A DNA stretch of 61,161 nt from Candidatus Hemicellulosilyticus sp. P3. Its GTDB lineage: Bacteria > Bacteroidota > Bacteroidia > Bacteroidales > P3. The stretch covers positions 1 through 61,161 of the forward strand of contig LPNH01000010.1 in NCBI GenBank assembly GCA_001543385.1, in the 5' to 3' direction. Below, one piece after another: positions 44,457-53,128 of this stretch (position 1 is its first letter; every line of letters begins with the position of its first letter). Position numbers and translations under genes: made by a program. The notes below the pieces were generated by a model. It was given only the letters and a program-made list of their open reading frames with translations, had not been told where the DNA came from and did not search any database.

Positions 44457-45191
44457 TTATCTGAAGCGGCGGCGCGATGTCCCTGACGGCGATTCGCCCA
44501 ACATGTAGATAAGTCGGACACCTATGGAGAAATTGTAGCAGTCGTTGACGGTCACCTTGGGCGGCTCCGTGTCGGACGCAGTGACATGCTCGACAAATGT
44601 CCATCCTTTTTTCACCGGGATGAGCGAATACTGGATGCGCAGGTTGAGCATCAGGTTGCGCCACACCGCAAAACGTATGTCGCCGGCAATCGCCAAATCG
44701 TTGCGCAGAAAGGTGAGGTCGGTGGTGTCCGGCTCGACGTAGGCCGGATTGTAAGAGAGCGTGCCGTGGGGCTGACTGACCAGCCGCGAATAGACCACGC
44801 CCGCTCCAACCGTTATCCCCCCCCACGGATCGGTGAAATGGAAGGTGAGCGGGATGTCGATATAGTTAAGTGTCAGCCCTTTTATATTATACGGTATTTC
44901 GCTGCTGTTTGAATATTCGCGCGTGCCGCGCTGCGAGAAATCAGCCTCGACTGACAGGGACCAGCGATCGCTGTCGCCGAAATACATCTGTGTTCCCACA
45001 CCACCGGTGACACCCCAGTGCTTGAATCCTTTGAGGTAGTCACCTTCTATCTGCGACGCTACTCCGCCCAGCATGGGATAGGCCCGGAATACGACCCCGT
45101 CACCGCCGTGGCGGCGACGCTGTGCACCGGCCGACAGCAGAACTGTTGTCATTAAGAGCAGAGGCAATGTTTTACGAAAAAGTCCGTTCAT
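44457..45191 (-). CDS. PorT-like outer-membrane beta-barrel protein
   Basis: A 244-residue protein with a signal peptide (LFRKTLPLLLMTTVLLSAGAQ) followed by alternating beta-strand segments, for example VGTQMYFGDSDRWSLSVEAD, LNYIDIPLTFHF and FSIGVRLIYMLGE. It fits the small beta-barrel proteins of Bacteroidota that include PorT; whether it belongs to the T9SS is not shown. Met 45191 was chosen because it gives the signal peptide; the upstream open frame covers the promoter. It heads the coaD-recG-GNAT-mltG run. Confidence 0.75.
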   Translation of the reverse strand: MNGLFRKTLPLLLMTTVLLSAGAQRRRHGGDGVVFRAYPMLGGVASQIEGDYLKGFKHWGVTGGVGTQMYFGDSDRWSLSVEADFSQRGTREYSNSSEIPYNIKGLTLNYIDIPLTFHFTDPWGGITVGAGVVYSRLVSQPHGTLSYNPAYVEPDTTDLTFLRNDLAIAGDIRFAVWRNLMLNLRIQYSLIPVKKGWTFVEHVTASDTEPPKVTVNDCYNFSIGVRLIYMLGESPSGTSRRRFR

Positions 45192-45313
45192 GACGTGTTG
45201 ACACAAAAAAAGGGTAAGCTGTTTATATCGCACCGCTACAACCAAACACCCTTGCTGTATTCCTACCCTGGGGGATTCAATGGGAGCTGGTCGTATAAGA
45301 CTTACCCATTTGC

Positions 45314-45321
45314 AAAGGTAC
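45314..45321 (-). promoter_or_regulatory. Promoter -7 box for the beta-barrel/coaD/recG/mltG run
   Basis: The minus strand reads TACCTTTG, an exact consensus match, 123 bases before the beta-barrel start. The leader would be about 115 bases. The -33 element is not well placed. Confidence 0.5.
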
Positions 45322-45363
45322 GACTTTTTTTTATTCCCACGACAGTTTTTCAAAAAAAAACAG

Positions 45364-45371
45364 TACCTTTG
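45364..45371 (+). promoter_or_regulatory. Promoter -7 box for the ZIP transporter
   Basis: TACCTTTG matches TAnnTTTG, 22 bases before the GTG at 45393. The predicted leader is only about 15 bases. It is back-to-back with the minus-strand box at 45314-45321. Confidence 0.55.
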
Positions 45372-45392
45372 TTTCTTTGAATCAATTTAGCC

Positions 45393-46151
45393 GTGACTAC
45401 CTCAATCGTTCTCTCATACCTACTTATCATTTTCGGCATTGCGGTATGGATATTACTGTTGCCGGGCAAGAAACTCCTTTCAGACAAAGCCACGACCTAT
45501 ATTTCTGTTTTTGGCGGAGCATTTCTTTTTGCATCATGTTTTATCAACCTGGTGCCACATATCTACCTTGAGGGATTTGTGACGCCGCGCCTGCACATCA
45601 AGACGGGCGCGGCAGTGCTGGCGGGATTTCTTATCCAACTACTGCTTGAACATGTGACCAACGGTGTCGAACACGGGCACAACCACTGCCATGAATGCGC
45701 GGAACACAGCCATACGACACACCCGGTGACAGGCTTGCTCATCGGGCTCTGTATCCATTCGTTTATTGAGGGCATGCCGCTTGTCGACCCTGACGGCGAT
45801 ATTCACCAAGGTCTGCTCTACGGCATAGTGTTTCATAATATTCCCATCACACTGGTGCTGCTGGGACTGTTTATCAACAACCGTTACAGCTTCGTCCGAT
45901 CACTATGGCTGCTGCTGATTTTTGCAGTCATGACACCGCTTGGCTCACTGTGCAACCTGTTATTTCTGCCTGACGACAAGGTGGTGCAGGCAATGCTGAT
46001 GGGAGTCGTGACGGGCATTCTTCTACATGTATCGGTGAGCATTCTGTTCGACCACGATCACAACCGGTTCAGCTGGTTTAAGCTGGCTCTGGTGCTACTG
46101 GCTTTTGCAGCCGCCTATGTCACTCCCGGATGTCCTGAAATCTACCCCTGA
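45393..46151 (+). CDS. ZIP-family metal transporter
   Basis: A 252-residue integral membrane protein with seven to eight hydrophobic segments. The ZIP-family metal site is formed by two conserved helices with HSFIEGMPL and HNIPITLVL. A His-rich loop between helices (EHGHNHCHECAEHSHTTH) probably binds Zn or a related divalent metal before transport into the cytoplasm. The start is GTG at 45393. The glycosyltransferase gene follows after 38 bases. Confidence 0.9.
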   Translation: MTTSIVLSYLLIIFGIAVWILLLPGKKLLSDKATTYISVFGGAFLFASCFINLVPHIYLEGFVTPRLHIKTGAAVLAGFLIQLLLEHVTNGVEHGHNHCHECAEHSHTTHPVTGLLIGLCIHSFIEGMPLVDPDGDIHQGLLYGIVFHNIPITLVLLGLFINNRYSFVRSLWLLLIFAVMTPLGSLCNLLFLPDDKVVQAMLMGVVTGILLHVSVSILFDHDHNRFSWFKLALVLLAFAAAYVTPGCPEIYP

Positions 46152-46189
46152 CCCTCAGAATCTCAATCAATCTTTAATGCTGACACCTC

Positions 46190-48112
46190 TTGCATCTTTC
46201 TGTTGTCATAGTCAATTATAATGTCCGTCATTTTCTGGACCAATGTCTCCACTCGTTGTTCCACTCCGAACTGGATGGTGTCGCATTGGAGGTCTGGGTG
46301 GTGGATAACAACTCCGACGACGGTTCGGTGTCCATGGTGCGCGAGAAGTATCCCGAGGTACATCTCGTGGCCAACAAGGTAAACAGAGGATTCTCGCAAG
46401 CCAACAACCAAGCGCTGCGGGCCATCCTTGAAAAAGAAGACGGACAACCAGCCACCGGCCATTATGTGCTCATCCTCAACCCCGACACGCTGGTCGAGAC
46501 TGACACATTGCGCCGTTGTCTGAACTATATGCGCCACCACCCCGAATGCGGCGGACTGGGTGTGAAGATGGTCAATGCCGACGGAATTTATCTGCGTGAA
46601 AGCAAACGGGGCTTCCCGTCTCCGCTCACCTCGTTTTATAAAATATGCGGGTTGGCGAGCATGTTCCCGCAACACCCGCGTTATGCCGCCTATTATATGG
46701 GGCATCTTGATCCGGACGAGGTGAACGAGGTGGACATTCTGCCGGGGGCGTTCCTGTTGACCTCGGTCGAGGTGTTGCGTCATGTGGGACTCTTTGACGA
46801 GAGCTATTTTATGTATGCTGAAGATGTGGACTTTTCGTGGCGCATACACAAGGCCGGGTATCGGAACATCTATTTCCCCGAGGCCCGCATCCTGCACTAC
46901 AAAGGTGAATGCACACGCAGGGAGACCCTGTCGTATGTCTACACGTTTTATCACGCCATGGCCATCTTCACGAGGCATTATTTCGGCGACGGACGACACC
47001 GCGCCGTGTCGCTGTTGCTGCACGTCGGCATCTGGATGAGGGCGCTGGCCGGATGGCTGCACCGCATTGCGCTGCGCCTGACACTACCTACGGCCGACAT
47101 GCTGCTTTCGTTTGCCGGTTTTGCCGTCATCAAAAAGCTATGGGCAACCTACTGGCTCTGTGACGCCAATTACTATCCGGCACTATATACCTGGGCGGTG
47201 CTTCCACTCTATTCGCTAATTCTGCTGACGTCAGTCTACCTGAGCGGAGGCTATGACAAGCCGCCGAGGCCACTCAAAATTGCACAGGGCGTTGGACTGG
47301 GAGCCTTGGCGTTGCTGGCATTTTATTCGCTGCTCGACGAATCGATGCGCTATTCACGCGCCATTGTCCTGATGGGGTCGATCTGGACACTGGTCTCCAC
47401 GCTCATGCTACGAGGAGTGCTCAGCGCGTTGCATGTGGATGGCTACAACCGCCGCAGCCAACGCCACCGCCGCTACCTCATCGTGGGCAGCGAGGAGCAA
47501 CAACAACGTGTTTTCAACTTGCTGGGCACGCTCGGCATCGTACCACGCTCTGTCATCACCACACCCCACCGATTGGGCGACGTCACACAACATGTCGACG
47601 AGGTGGTCTTCTGCGCCCGTGACATTCCGCTCTCCGACATTCTCGACGACACGATGGCCTGGCGGAAGCGCCGCACGAACTTCCGCATCGTACCCGCCAC
47701 CGACGACGTGCTGCTGGGCAGCAAGTATACAGAATGTCCGGAGCAACTCTATGTCGACGACTTCGCCCGCATCACCTCCGCTGCCAGCCGCCGCAACAAA
47801 CGGCTGTTCGACTTGACGGCCTCGCTGTTGCTGATCACGTTGTCGCCTGCCCTGTTCTGGCTACAGAAACATAAAAAAAACTATTTCGCCCATTGCTTTC
47901 AGGTGTTCGCCGGATGTAAGAGCTGGGTAGGATACAGCAATTGTGACGCAGACACCCCCCTACCCCACATCAAGGCAGGCGTGCTGCGCACCTGCGACCG
48001 TATGCCCCATGTAAAAAATCCCGACATGGCACTTCTCGACCGGCAGTACAGCCAACACTACCGTGTGGCGACGGATTTTACAATCCTGATGATCAACATA
48101 CTGAAACTGTAG
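46190..48112 (+). CDS. GT2 glycosyltransferase fused to a sugar-phosphate-transferase-like module
   Basis: A 640-residue protein. The N-terminal half (1-290) is a GT-A glycosyltransferase family 2 domain: LSVVIVNYN, DNNSDDGS, NRGFSQANNQ, LNPDT, and the acceptor-side GLFDESYFMYAEDVDFSW. Membrane segments follow at about 320-410 (LYSLILLTSVYLSGGY, LGALALLAFYSLLD). Next is a Rossmann-like stretch from about 425 (RRYLIVGSEEQQQRVFN). The end starts like an undecaprenyl-phosphate sugar transferase (KRLFDLTASLLLITLSPALF) but lacks its catalytic loop. Start: TTG at 46190; the nearest ATG (46177) is out of frame. It probably extends a cell-surface polysaccharide or lipid-linked sugar. Lies between the ZIP gene and prfB. 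Confidence 0.85.
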   Translation: MHLSVVIVNYNVRHFLDQCLHSLFHSELDGVALEVWVVDNNSDDGSVSMVREKYPEVHLVANKVNRGFSQANNQALRAILEKEDGQPATGHYVLILNPDTLVETDTLRRCLNYMRHHPECGGLGVKMVNADGIYLRESKRGFPSPLTSFYKICGLASMFPQHPRYAAYYMGHLDPDEVNEVDILPGAFLLTSVEVLRHVGLFDESYFMYAEDVDFSWRIHKAGYRNIYFPEARILHYKGECTRRETLSYVYTFYHAMAIFTRHYFGDGRHRAVSLLLHVGIWMRALAGWLHRIALRLTLPTADMLLSFAGFAVIKKLWATYWLCDANYYPALYTWAVLPLYSLILLTSVYLSGGYDKPPRPLKIAQGVGLGALALLAFYSLLDESMRYSRAIVLMGSIWTLVSTLMLRGVLSALHVDGYNRRSQRHRRYLIVGSEEQQQRVFNLLGTLGIVPRSVITTPHRLGDVTQHVDEVVFCARDIPLSDILDDTMAWRKRRTNFRIVPATDDVLLGSKYTECPEQLYVDDFARITSAASRRNKRLFDLTASLLLITLSPALFWLQKHKKNYFAHCFQVFAGCKSWVGYSNCDADTPLPHIKAGVLRTCDRMPHVKNPDMALLDRQYSQHYRVATDFTILMINILKL

Positions 48113-48179
48113 GGTCTTGCTCAGTACACCACCCACCCGCTACACATCCTCTAAAACAATTCAAACATCCATCAACACA

Positions 48180-49292
48180 ATGACAATACCTGAATCAGTC
48201 AAAGATTTGACCGCCCGCAAGGATATGCTGCACAAATTCCTCGATATCGACCGTCTGCAGTCCGCCATCGCCGAGGAAGAGCAACGCACCGAAGCCGCCG
48301 ACTTTTGGAATGATCCGAAGGAAGCCAAGAAGGTGATGCTAAGCATCAAGAGTAAAAAGATCTGGACTTCGGCCTATCAGGCGGTAAGCGCCAGTTGTGA
48401 CGACATGCAAGTGATGTATGACTTTTTTAATTCAGGCGACGCCACCGAGGATGAGATGCTGCAACAGATTGCCGACACGACGAAACTGATCGAGGAGCTG
48501 GAGTTCAAGAACATGCTCCGCAATGAGAGCGACCGTTTCGACGCTGTGCTGGCCATCAACGCAGGCGCCGGCGGCGTCGAAGCACAGGATTGGGCCGAGA
48601 TGCTGATGCGTATGTACACCCGCTATGCAGAACGGAATAACTACAAGGTGGCTGTCTCCAACAGCCTTGACGGCGAGGGCGCCGGCATCAAAAGCGTGAC
48701 TATGCAGATTGAAGGTGAGTTTGCCTACGGCTACCTCAAGAGCGAGACCGGCGTACACCGGCTGGTTCGCGTATCGCCGTTCAACGCCCAAGGAAAACGC
48801 ATGACGTCATTTGCGTCGGTAAGCGTCACACCGTTGGTGGACGACACGATAGAGGTGGTGGTGGACAATTCACGTCTCAGTTGGGACACATTTCGCAGCG
48901 GTGGCGCCGGCGGACAGAATGTCAACAAAGTGGAGAGCGGTGTACGGCTTCGCTACCAATATAAGGACCCCTACACCGGTGAGGAGGAAGAAATCCTGAT
49001 TGAGAACACCGAAACCCGGGATCAGCCTAAGAACAAGGAGAACGCCCTGCGACTGCTGCGCTCGCAACTCTACGACCGTGAGATGAAACATCGCATGGAG
49101 GAACAAGCCAAAATCAAGGCCGGGCAGAAGAAGATTGAATGGGGCAGCCAAATTCGCAGCTATGTCATGGACGACCGCCGCGTAAAAGACCACCGCACCG
49201 GCTATCAGACTGGCGATGTGGGCGGCGTGATGGACGGCAAAATCGAAGAATTCATCAAAGCCTATCTCATGCAGTTTGGCGGAGAGAACTGA
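48180..49292 (+). CDS. prfB: Peptide chain release factor 2
   Basis: Recognises UGA and UAA stop codons. The 370-residue protein has the RF2-type tripeptide SPF in RVSPFNAQGKR and the catalytic GGQ loop GAGGQNVNK. ATG 48180 (MTIPESVKDL) was chosen from the family's N-terminus; the frame stays open upstream. At the position of the programmed +1 frameshift of many prfB genes, this gene reads F-L-D (codons 20-22, TTC CTC GAT) with no in-frame TGA, so autoregulation by frameshifting is absent. It follows the glycosyltransferase gene by 67 bases. Confidence 0.96.
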   Translation: MTIPESVKDLTARKDMLHKFLDIDRLQSAIAEEEQRTEAADFWNDPKEAKKVMLSIKSKKIWTSAYQAVSASCDDMQVMYDFFNSGDATEDEMLQQIADTTKLIEELEFKNMLRNESDRFDAVLAINAGAGGVEAQDWAEMLMRMYTRYAERNNYKVAVSNSLDGEGAGIKSVTMQIEGEFAYGYLKSETGVHRLVRVSPFNAQGKRMTSFASVSVTPLVDDTIEVVVDNSRLSWDTFRSGGAGGQNVNKVESGVRLRYQYKDPYTGEEEEILIENTETRDQPKNKENALRLLRSQLYDREMKHRMEEQAKIKAGQKKIEWGSQIRSYVMDDRRVKDHRTGYQTGDVGGVMDGKIEEFIKAYLMQFGGEN

Positions 49293-49317
49293 CAGGGCTC
49301 CGCTGAGAGCGTGTCTT

Positions 49318-50415
49318 TCACCAGCTCAGGCCATGCGAGACCAGCCACTGCCGGGCGGGACGGCTGCCCAGACGGGCGGCTTTTTTGTAGGCGTTCTGTT
49401 CCCGCTGGCTGTTGCCCTGCCGGCTGTATAGTTGCGCGATAAGGAGGTATGTGTCGGCATCGGTGTCGTCAATCTGGACTGCCTTTTGATAGGCGCGTAT
49501 GGCTTTGGTGTAGTCACCCCACTGGGTGTAATTCAACCCCAACGCCTTGTGGGCAGGGGTGTAGGCCGGATCGATACGGATACATTTCTGATAGTAAGAC
49601 TGCGCTTGCTCATATTCGCCGCGCTCGCGGCATATCTCGCCAAGTGAAAGCCATGCGTCAAGATTGACGCTGTCGATGGATAAAATGGCATCGTAGCACT
49701 GTGATGCGCGACCTGGATCGGAACGCAACCGATAGGCGCGCCCCAGAGCGCTGTAGAGCCGGATGGATTGCGGATGGCGGCGCAAGCCATTGCGGAGGGT
49801 GACTATGGCCGTCTCAAAGTTGCCGCGAAGGGTGTACGTGACCCCCAGATTGTAACAGGCATCAATATTGTTGCTGTCGAGTTGCACAGCCTTGCGGAAA
49901 TGGCGCAACGCCTCGGCGTCGGCGCCTTTCCGATAGGCCACGACGCCCAGCACAGTCCAGTTGCGGGCGTTGTCAGGGTCGGCGTCGACGGCTTTCTGCG
50001 CCCAGCTGCGGGCGTTGGTGTGGTGCCCGGCAGCACTCTCACAGAGCGCCATGGTGGCCATAGGCGACGCCGTGGCGCCCATCTCAATGGCTGTGGCGGC
50101 GACAGCGGCCGCGCTATCCCACTGCTGCAAAGCAGACAGACAGCGTGCCCGGCAGGAATAACATTCGGCGGAACGGCACTGCGACAGCACATCGGACGCT
50201 TCGGCATAGGCTTCACGACGTTCGAGCAGCGTGCCTAACGGCAGCGCAGCGGCGGTATCGGTCTGAAAACAAGCACGAAAATACTGTTCGGCGCGTTCAT
50301 AGAGACCTTTCTGCATCGCACTGAATCCTTTGTCAAGAAGTGTGGCGGAGGGTTCTTGTGCCCATGCCGTCACCGACACGGCCATGCAGGTCAAGAGTGG
50401 GAGTAGTTGTTTCAT
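49318..50415 (-). CDS. Exported TPR protein
   Basis: A 365-residue protein with a signal peptide (MKQLLPLLTCMAVSVTAWAQ) and about nine TPR units, clear in NARNWTVLGVVAYRKGADAE, YNLGVTYTLRGNFETAIVTL, and LGLNYTQWGDYTKAIRAYQK. It is predicted to be a periplasmic scaffold. The Met at 50415 was chosen because it opens the signal peptide; an upstream open frame overlapping topA is unlikely. It ends 25 bases from the prfB stop, convergently, without an obvious terminator. Confidence 0.82.
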   Translation of the reverse strand: MKQLLPLLTCMAVSVTAWAQEPSATLLDKGFSAMQKGLYERAEQYFRACFQTDTAAALPLGTLLERREAYAEASDVLSQCRSAECYSCRARCLSALQQWDSAAAVAATAIEMGATASPMATMALCESAAGHHTNARSWAQKAVDADPDNARNWTVLGVVAYRKGADAEALRHFRKAVQLDSNNIDACYNLGVTYTLRGNFETAIVTLRNGLRRHPQSIRLYSALGRAYRLRSDPGRASQCYDAILSIDSVNLDAWLSLGEICRERGEYEQAQSYYQKCIRIDPAYTPAHKALGLNYTQWGDYTKAIRAYQKAVQIDDTDADTYLLIAQLYSRQGNSQREQNAYKKAARLGSRPARQWLVSHGLSW

Positions 50416-50462
50416 GCCACTATAGGAACGCAACAATAATATAATTATTGTTTCCAAAATTT

Positions 50463-50494
50463 TTTGCAGGATTAAAAAAATATGCGTTATTTTG
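50463..50494 (+). promoter_or_regulatory. topA promoter
   Basis: TTTG (50463-50466), a 20-base spacer and TTATTTTG (50487-50494), one base off the -7 consensus. The leader would be about 96 bases. Confidence 0.5.
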
Positions 50495-50596
50495 CACCGC
50501 CTTTGTGCAATCCGTAGCGCATGAAGCGCTGCAATAGAGCGACTCCCGAACCGATAGGTCGGCGAGGGATGAACTAAAAAAAAACAGCACTGCAGC

Positions 50597-52900
50597 ATGA
50601 AGAATCTTGTTATTGTAGAGTCGCCGGCCAAAGCGAAGACCATTGAAAAATTTTTAGGAAAAGATTTTACGGTGATGTCCAGTTACGGACATATACGCGA
50701 TTTGGCCAAGAAAGATATGTCTATTGACATCGCCAACGGATATATGCCCGACTATCAAGTGTCGGACGACAAGCGGAAACTGGTGGGCGAACTCCAACAG
50801 GCGGTAAAAAAAGCCGACTGTGTATGGCTGGCCTCCGATGAAGACCGCGAAGGGGAAGCCATCGCATGGCATCTGTCAGAGACACTGAAACTGAACACGG
50901 GAAACACACGCCGTATCGTATTCAACGAGATTACCAAGAACGCAATCCTTTACGCAATCGAACACCCGCGCACCATCGACATGAATCTCGTGAACGCCCA
51001 GCAGGCCCGTCGCGTGCTGGACCGACTGGTGGGATATGAGATCAGCCCTATTCTCTGGTCAAAGATTAAGCCTGCGCTGAGCGCGGGCCGTGTGCAGTCG
51101 GTGGCGGTACGCCTTATTGTGGAGCGGGAGAACGAGATACACGACTTCAAATCGCAACAATATTTTCGTATCACAGGCGTGTTCGCCACTCCTAACGGAC
51201 AGGTGCTGCAAGCGGAGCTTTCAACTCGAGCGTCGGACGAAAATGCCGCCGGTGCCCTGCTGCAGGAACTTGCCCATAGGGAATTTACAGCAACCCAGGT
51301 GGAGACCAAGCCGACCAAGCGTACCCCCGCCCCTCCTTTCACCACGTCGACACTGCAACAGGAGGCCAGCCGCAAACTTGGCTACAGCGTGGCACGCACC
51401 ATGCAGATTGCGCAGCAGCTGTATGAAAGCGGATATATCACTTATATGCGTACAGACTCAGTGAATCTGAGCGAGATGGCGTTGGGTATGGCCCGCGATG
51501 TGATTGGCGAGCAGTTTGGCGCCCGCTATGTCAACACACGACGCTACCGCACTAAAACCAAAGGGGCGCAAGAGGCCCACGAGGCCATCCGGCCCACCAA
51601 TCTGGCTGTGAGCAGCATCGGCCCCGACGCTGCGGGACGGCGGCTCTATGAACTTATCTGGAAACGGACTATCGCCTCACAGATGGCCGACGCCGAGTTG
51701 CAAAAAACGACTGTCACCATCGGCATAAACGGTATGAACGAGACGTTTCTCTCCAGCGGCGAGCAGATACTTTTTGACGGATTCTTGAAAGTCTATATCG
51801 AATCGTCGGACGATGAAGACGGCGATACCAACAGCGGCACCCTGCTGCCCAGCGTTGAGACAGGCAACATCATGACGCTGCATCAAGCCGAAGCCACCCA
51901 ACACTATACGCAGCACCCTCCGCGCTATACCGAAGCCAGCCTGGTGAAGAAATTGGAAGAGCTGGGCATTGGCCGCCCCTCAACCTATGCGCCGACGATC
52001 AGCACCATTCTGAAACGGGAGTATGTGATGAAAGAGGATCGTGTACCCCAGGAGCGCACATTGGTGACACTACGGCTACAAGACAACACCGTGCAACGCA
52101 ACACTCGCACCGAGAAAGTCGGCGCAGAGAAAGGCAAACTCTTCCCCACCGACATCGGAACCGTGGTTAACGGTTTCTTGATGGAACATTTCGCCGACAT
52201 CATGGACTACAACTTCACGGCCACCGTGGAGAAGGATTTCGACAACATCGCCGAAGGCAAGAAAGAGTGGCGTAATGTCATCGACAAGTTCTATGTGCCT
52301 TTCCACAAAAACATCCTCACTACACAGCAAACCAGCAAACGCAGTAGCGGCAGCCGCCTGGTGGGCATAGACCCGGTCTCGGGCAAGAATGTCTATGCCA
52401 AAATCGGCCGCTACGGCACCCTTGTCCAAATCGGCGAGACCAGCAACGAGGAAAAACCGCGTTTTGCCAGCATGAAGAAGGGGCAAAGCATCGACAGCAT
52501 CACGCTGGAAGAGGCGCTGGCGCTCTTTGAGCTGCCGCGCACGGTCGGCACAACCGCCGAAGGAAAGGAGGCGGTGGTCTCCATCGGACGTTTCGGCCCC
52601 TATGTCCGCCTTGACGGCAAATTTTATTCGCTGGGCAAAGGCGACGATCCCTACGAGGTGACACTGGAGCGTTGCCTCGAAATTGTCAAAGCCAAGCAAG
52701 AGGCTGACGCGGAAAAGGAACGGCTAAAAAAGATCTATCCCGTCAATGTGGGCGAAATAGAAGGCGAACCGGTGACAGCCAACATCGGACGCTTCGGGCC
52801 ATATCTGACATTTAAGAAAAAGAACTACCGCATCCCGAAAGGCACCGACCCGCTGCAACTGGATCTCAATGCAGCAAAAAAAATCATGAAAATCAAATAG
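50597..52900 (+). CDS. topA: DNA topoisomerase I
   Basis: Relaxes negative supercoils. The 767-residue type IA enzyme has the Toprim domain (MKNLVIVESPAKAKTIEKFL, ASDEDREGEAIAWHL with the metal-binding acidic residues), the active-site Tyr in GYITYMRTDS (about residue 294), and GRPSTYAPTI. The C-terminal part has repeats (VSIGRFGPYVRLDGK, ANIGRFGPYLTFKKK) in place of zinc fingers, as I recall for this phylum. It has its own promoter and no close partner gene. Confidence 0.97.
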   Translation: MKNLVIVESPAKAKTIEKFLGKDFTVMSSYGHIRDLAKKDMSIDIANGYMPDYQVSDDKRKLVGELQQAVKKADCVWLASDEDREGEAIAWHLSETLKLNTGNTRRIVFNEITKNAILYAIEHPRTIDMNLVNAQQARRVLDRLVGYEISPILWSKIKPALSAGRVQSVAVRLIVERENEIHDFKSQQYFRITGVFATPNGQVLQAELSTRASDENAAGALLQELAHREFTATQVETKPTKRTPAPPFTTSTLQQEASRKLGYSVARTMQIAQQLYESGYITYMRTDSVNLSEMALGMARDVIGEQFGARYVNTRRYRTKTKGAQEAHEAIRPTNLAVSSIGPDAAGRRLYELIWKRTIASQMADAELQKTTVTIGINGMNETFLSSGEQILFDGFLKVYIESSDDEDGDTNSGTLLPSVETGNIMTLHQAEATQHYTQHPPRYTEASLVKKLEELGIGRPSTYAPTISTILKREYVMKEDRVPQERTLVTLRLQDNTVQRNTRTEKVGAEKGKLFPTDIGTVVNGFLMEHFADIMDYNFTATVEKDFDNIAEGKKEWRNVIDKFYVPFHKNILTTQQTSKRSSGSRLVGIDPVSGKNVYAKIGRYGTLVQIGETSNEEKPRFASMKKGQSIDSITLEEALALFELPRTVGTTAEGKEAVVSIGRFGPYVRLDGKFYSLGKGDDPYEVTLERCLEIVKAKQEADAEKERLKKIYPVNVGEIEGEPVTANIGRFGPYLTFKKKNYRIPKGTDPLQLDLNAAKKIMKIK

Positions 52901-53068
52901 TCACCATGAATCAAAAGCCATGTCAACGACCTGACAGCCATTGAGAGATATAAGGAATCTTTATCCACAGGTTCGTTGAATGGAGTCAAGGTCTGTCCAG
53001 ACACCGGCAAACAGCAGACACACGGTACGACCGCGCTGACTTACAAAAAATCCGGCGATGACAATAAA

Positions 53069-53108
53069 AAAGACAGGGTGTCCTGATTGATACGGACACC
53101 CTGTCTTT
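53069..53108 (-). terminator. Intrinsic terminator of the coiled-coil lipoprotein gene
   Basis: AAAGACAGGGTGTCC (53069-53083) pairs perfectly with GGACACCCTGTCTTT (53094-53108) around a 10-base loop. On the minus strand the stem runs into TTTTTTATTG. It lies 20 bases past the stop at 53129. It may also catch topA transcripts. Confidence 0.9.
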
Positions 53109-53128
53109 AGATTAAATAACGGACTGCG

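Noticed and set aside
46163..47062. Minus-strand open frame opposite the glycosyltransferase
   Set aside because: Antisense to a well-supported GT2 domain; low-complexity His/Gln-rich translation typical of shadow frames.
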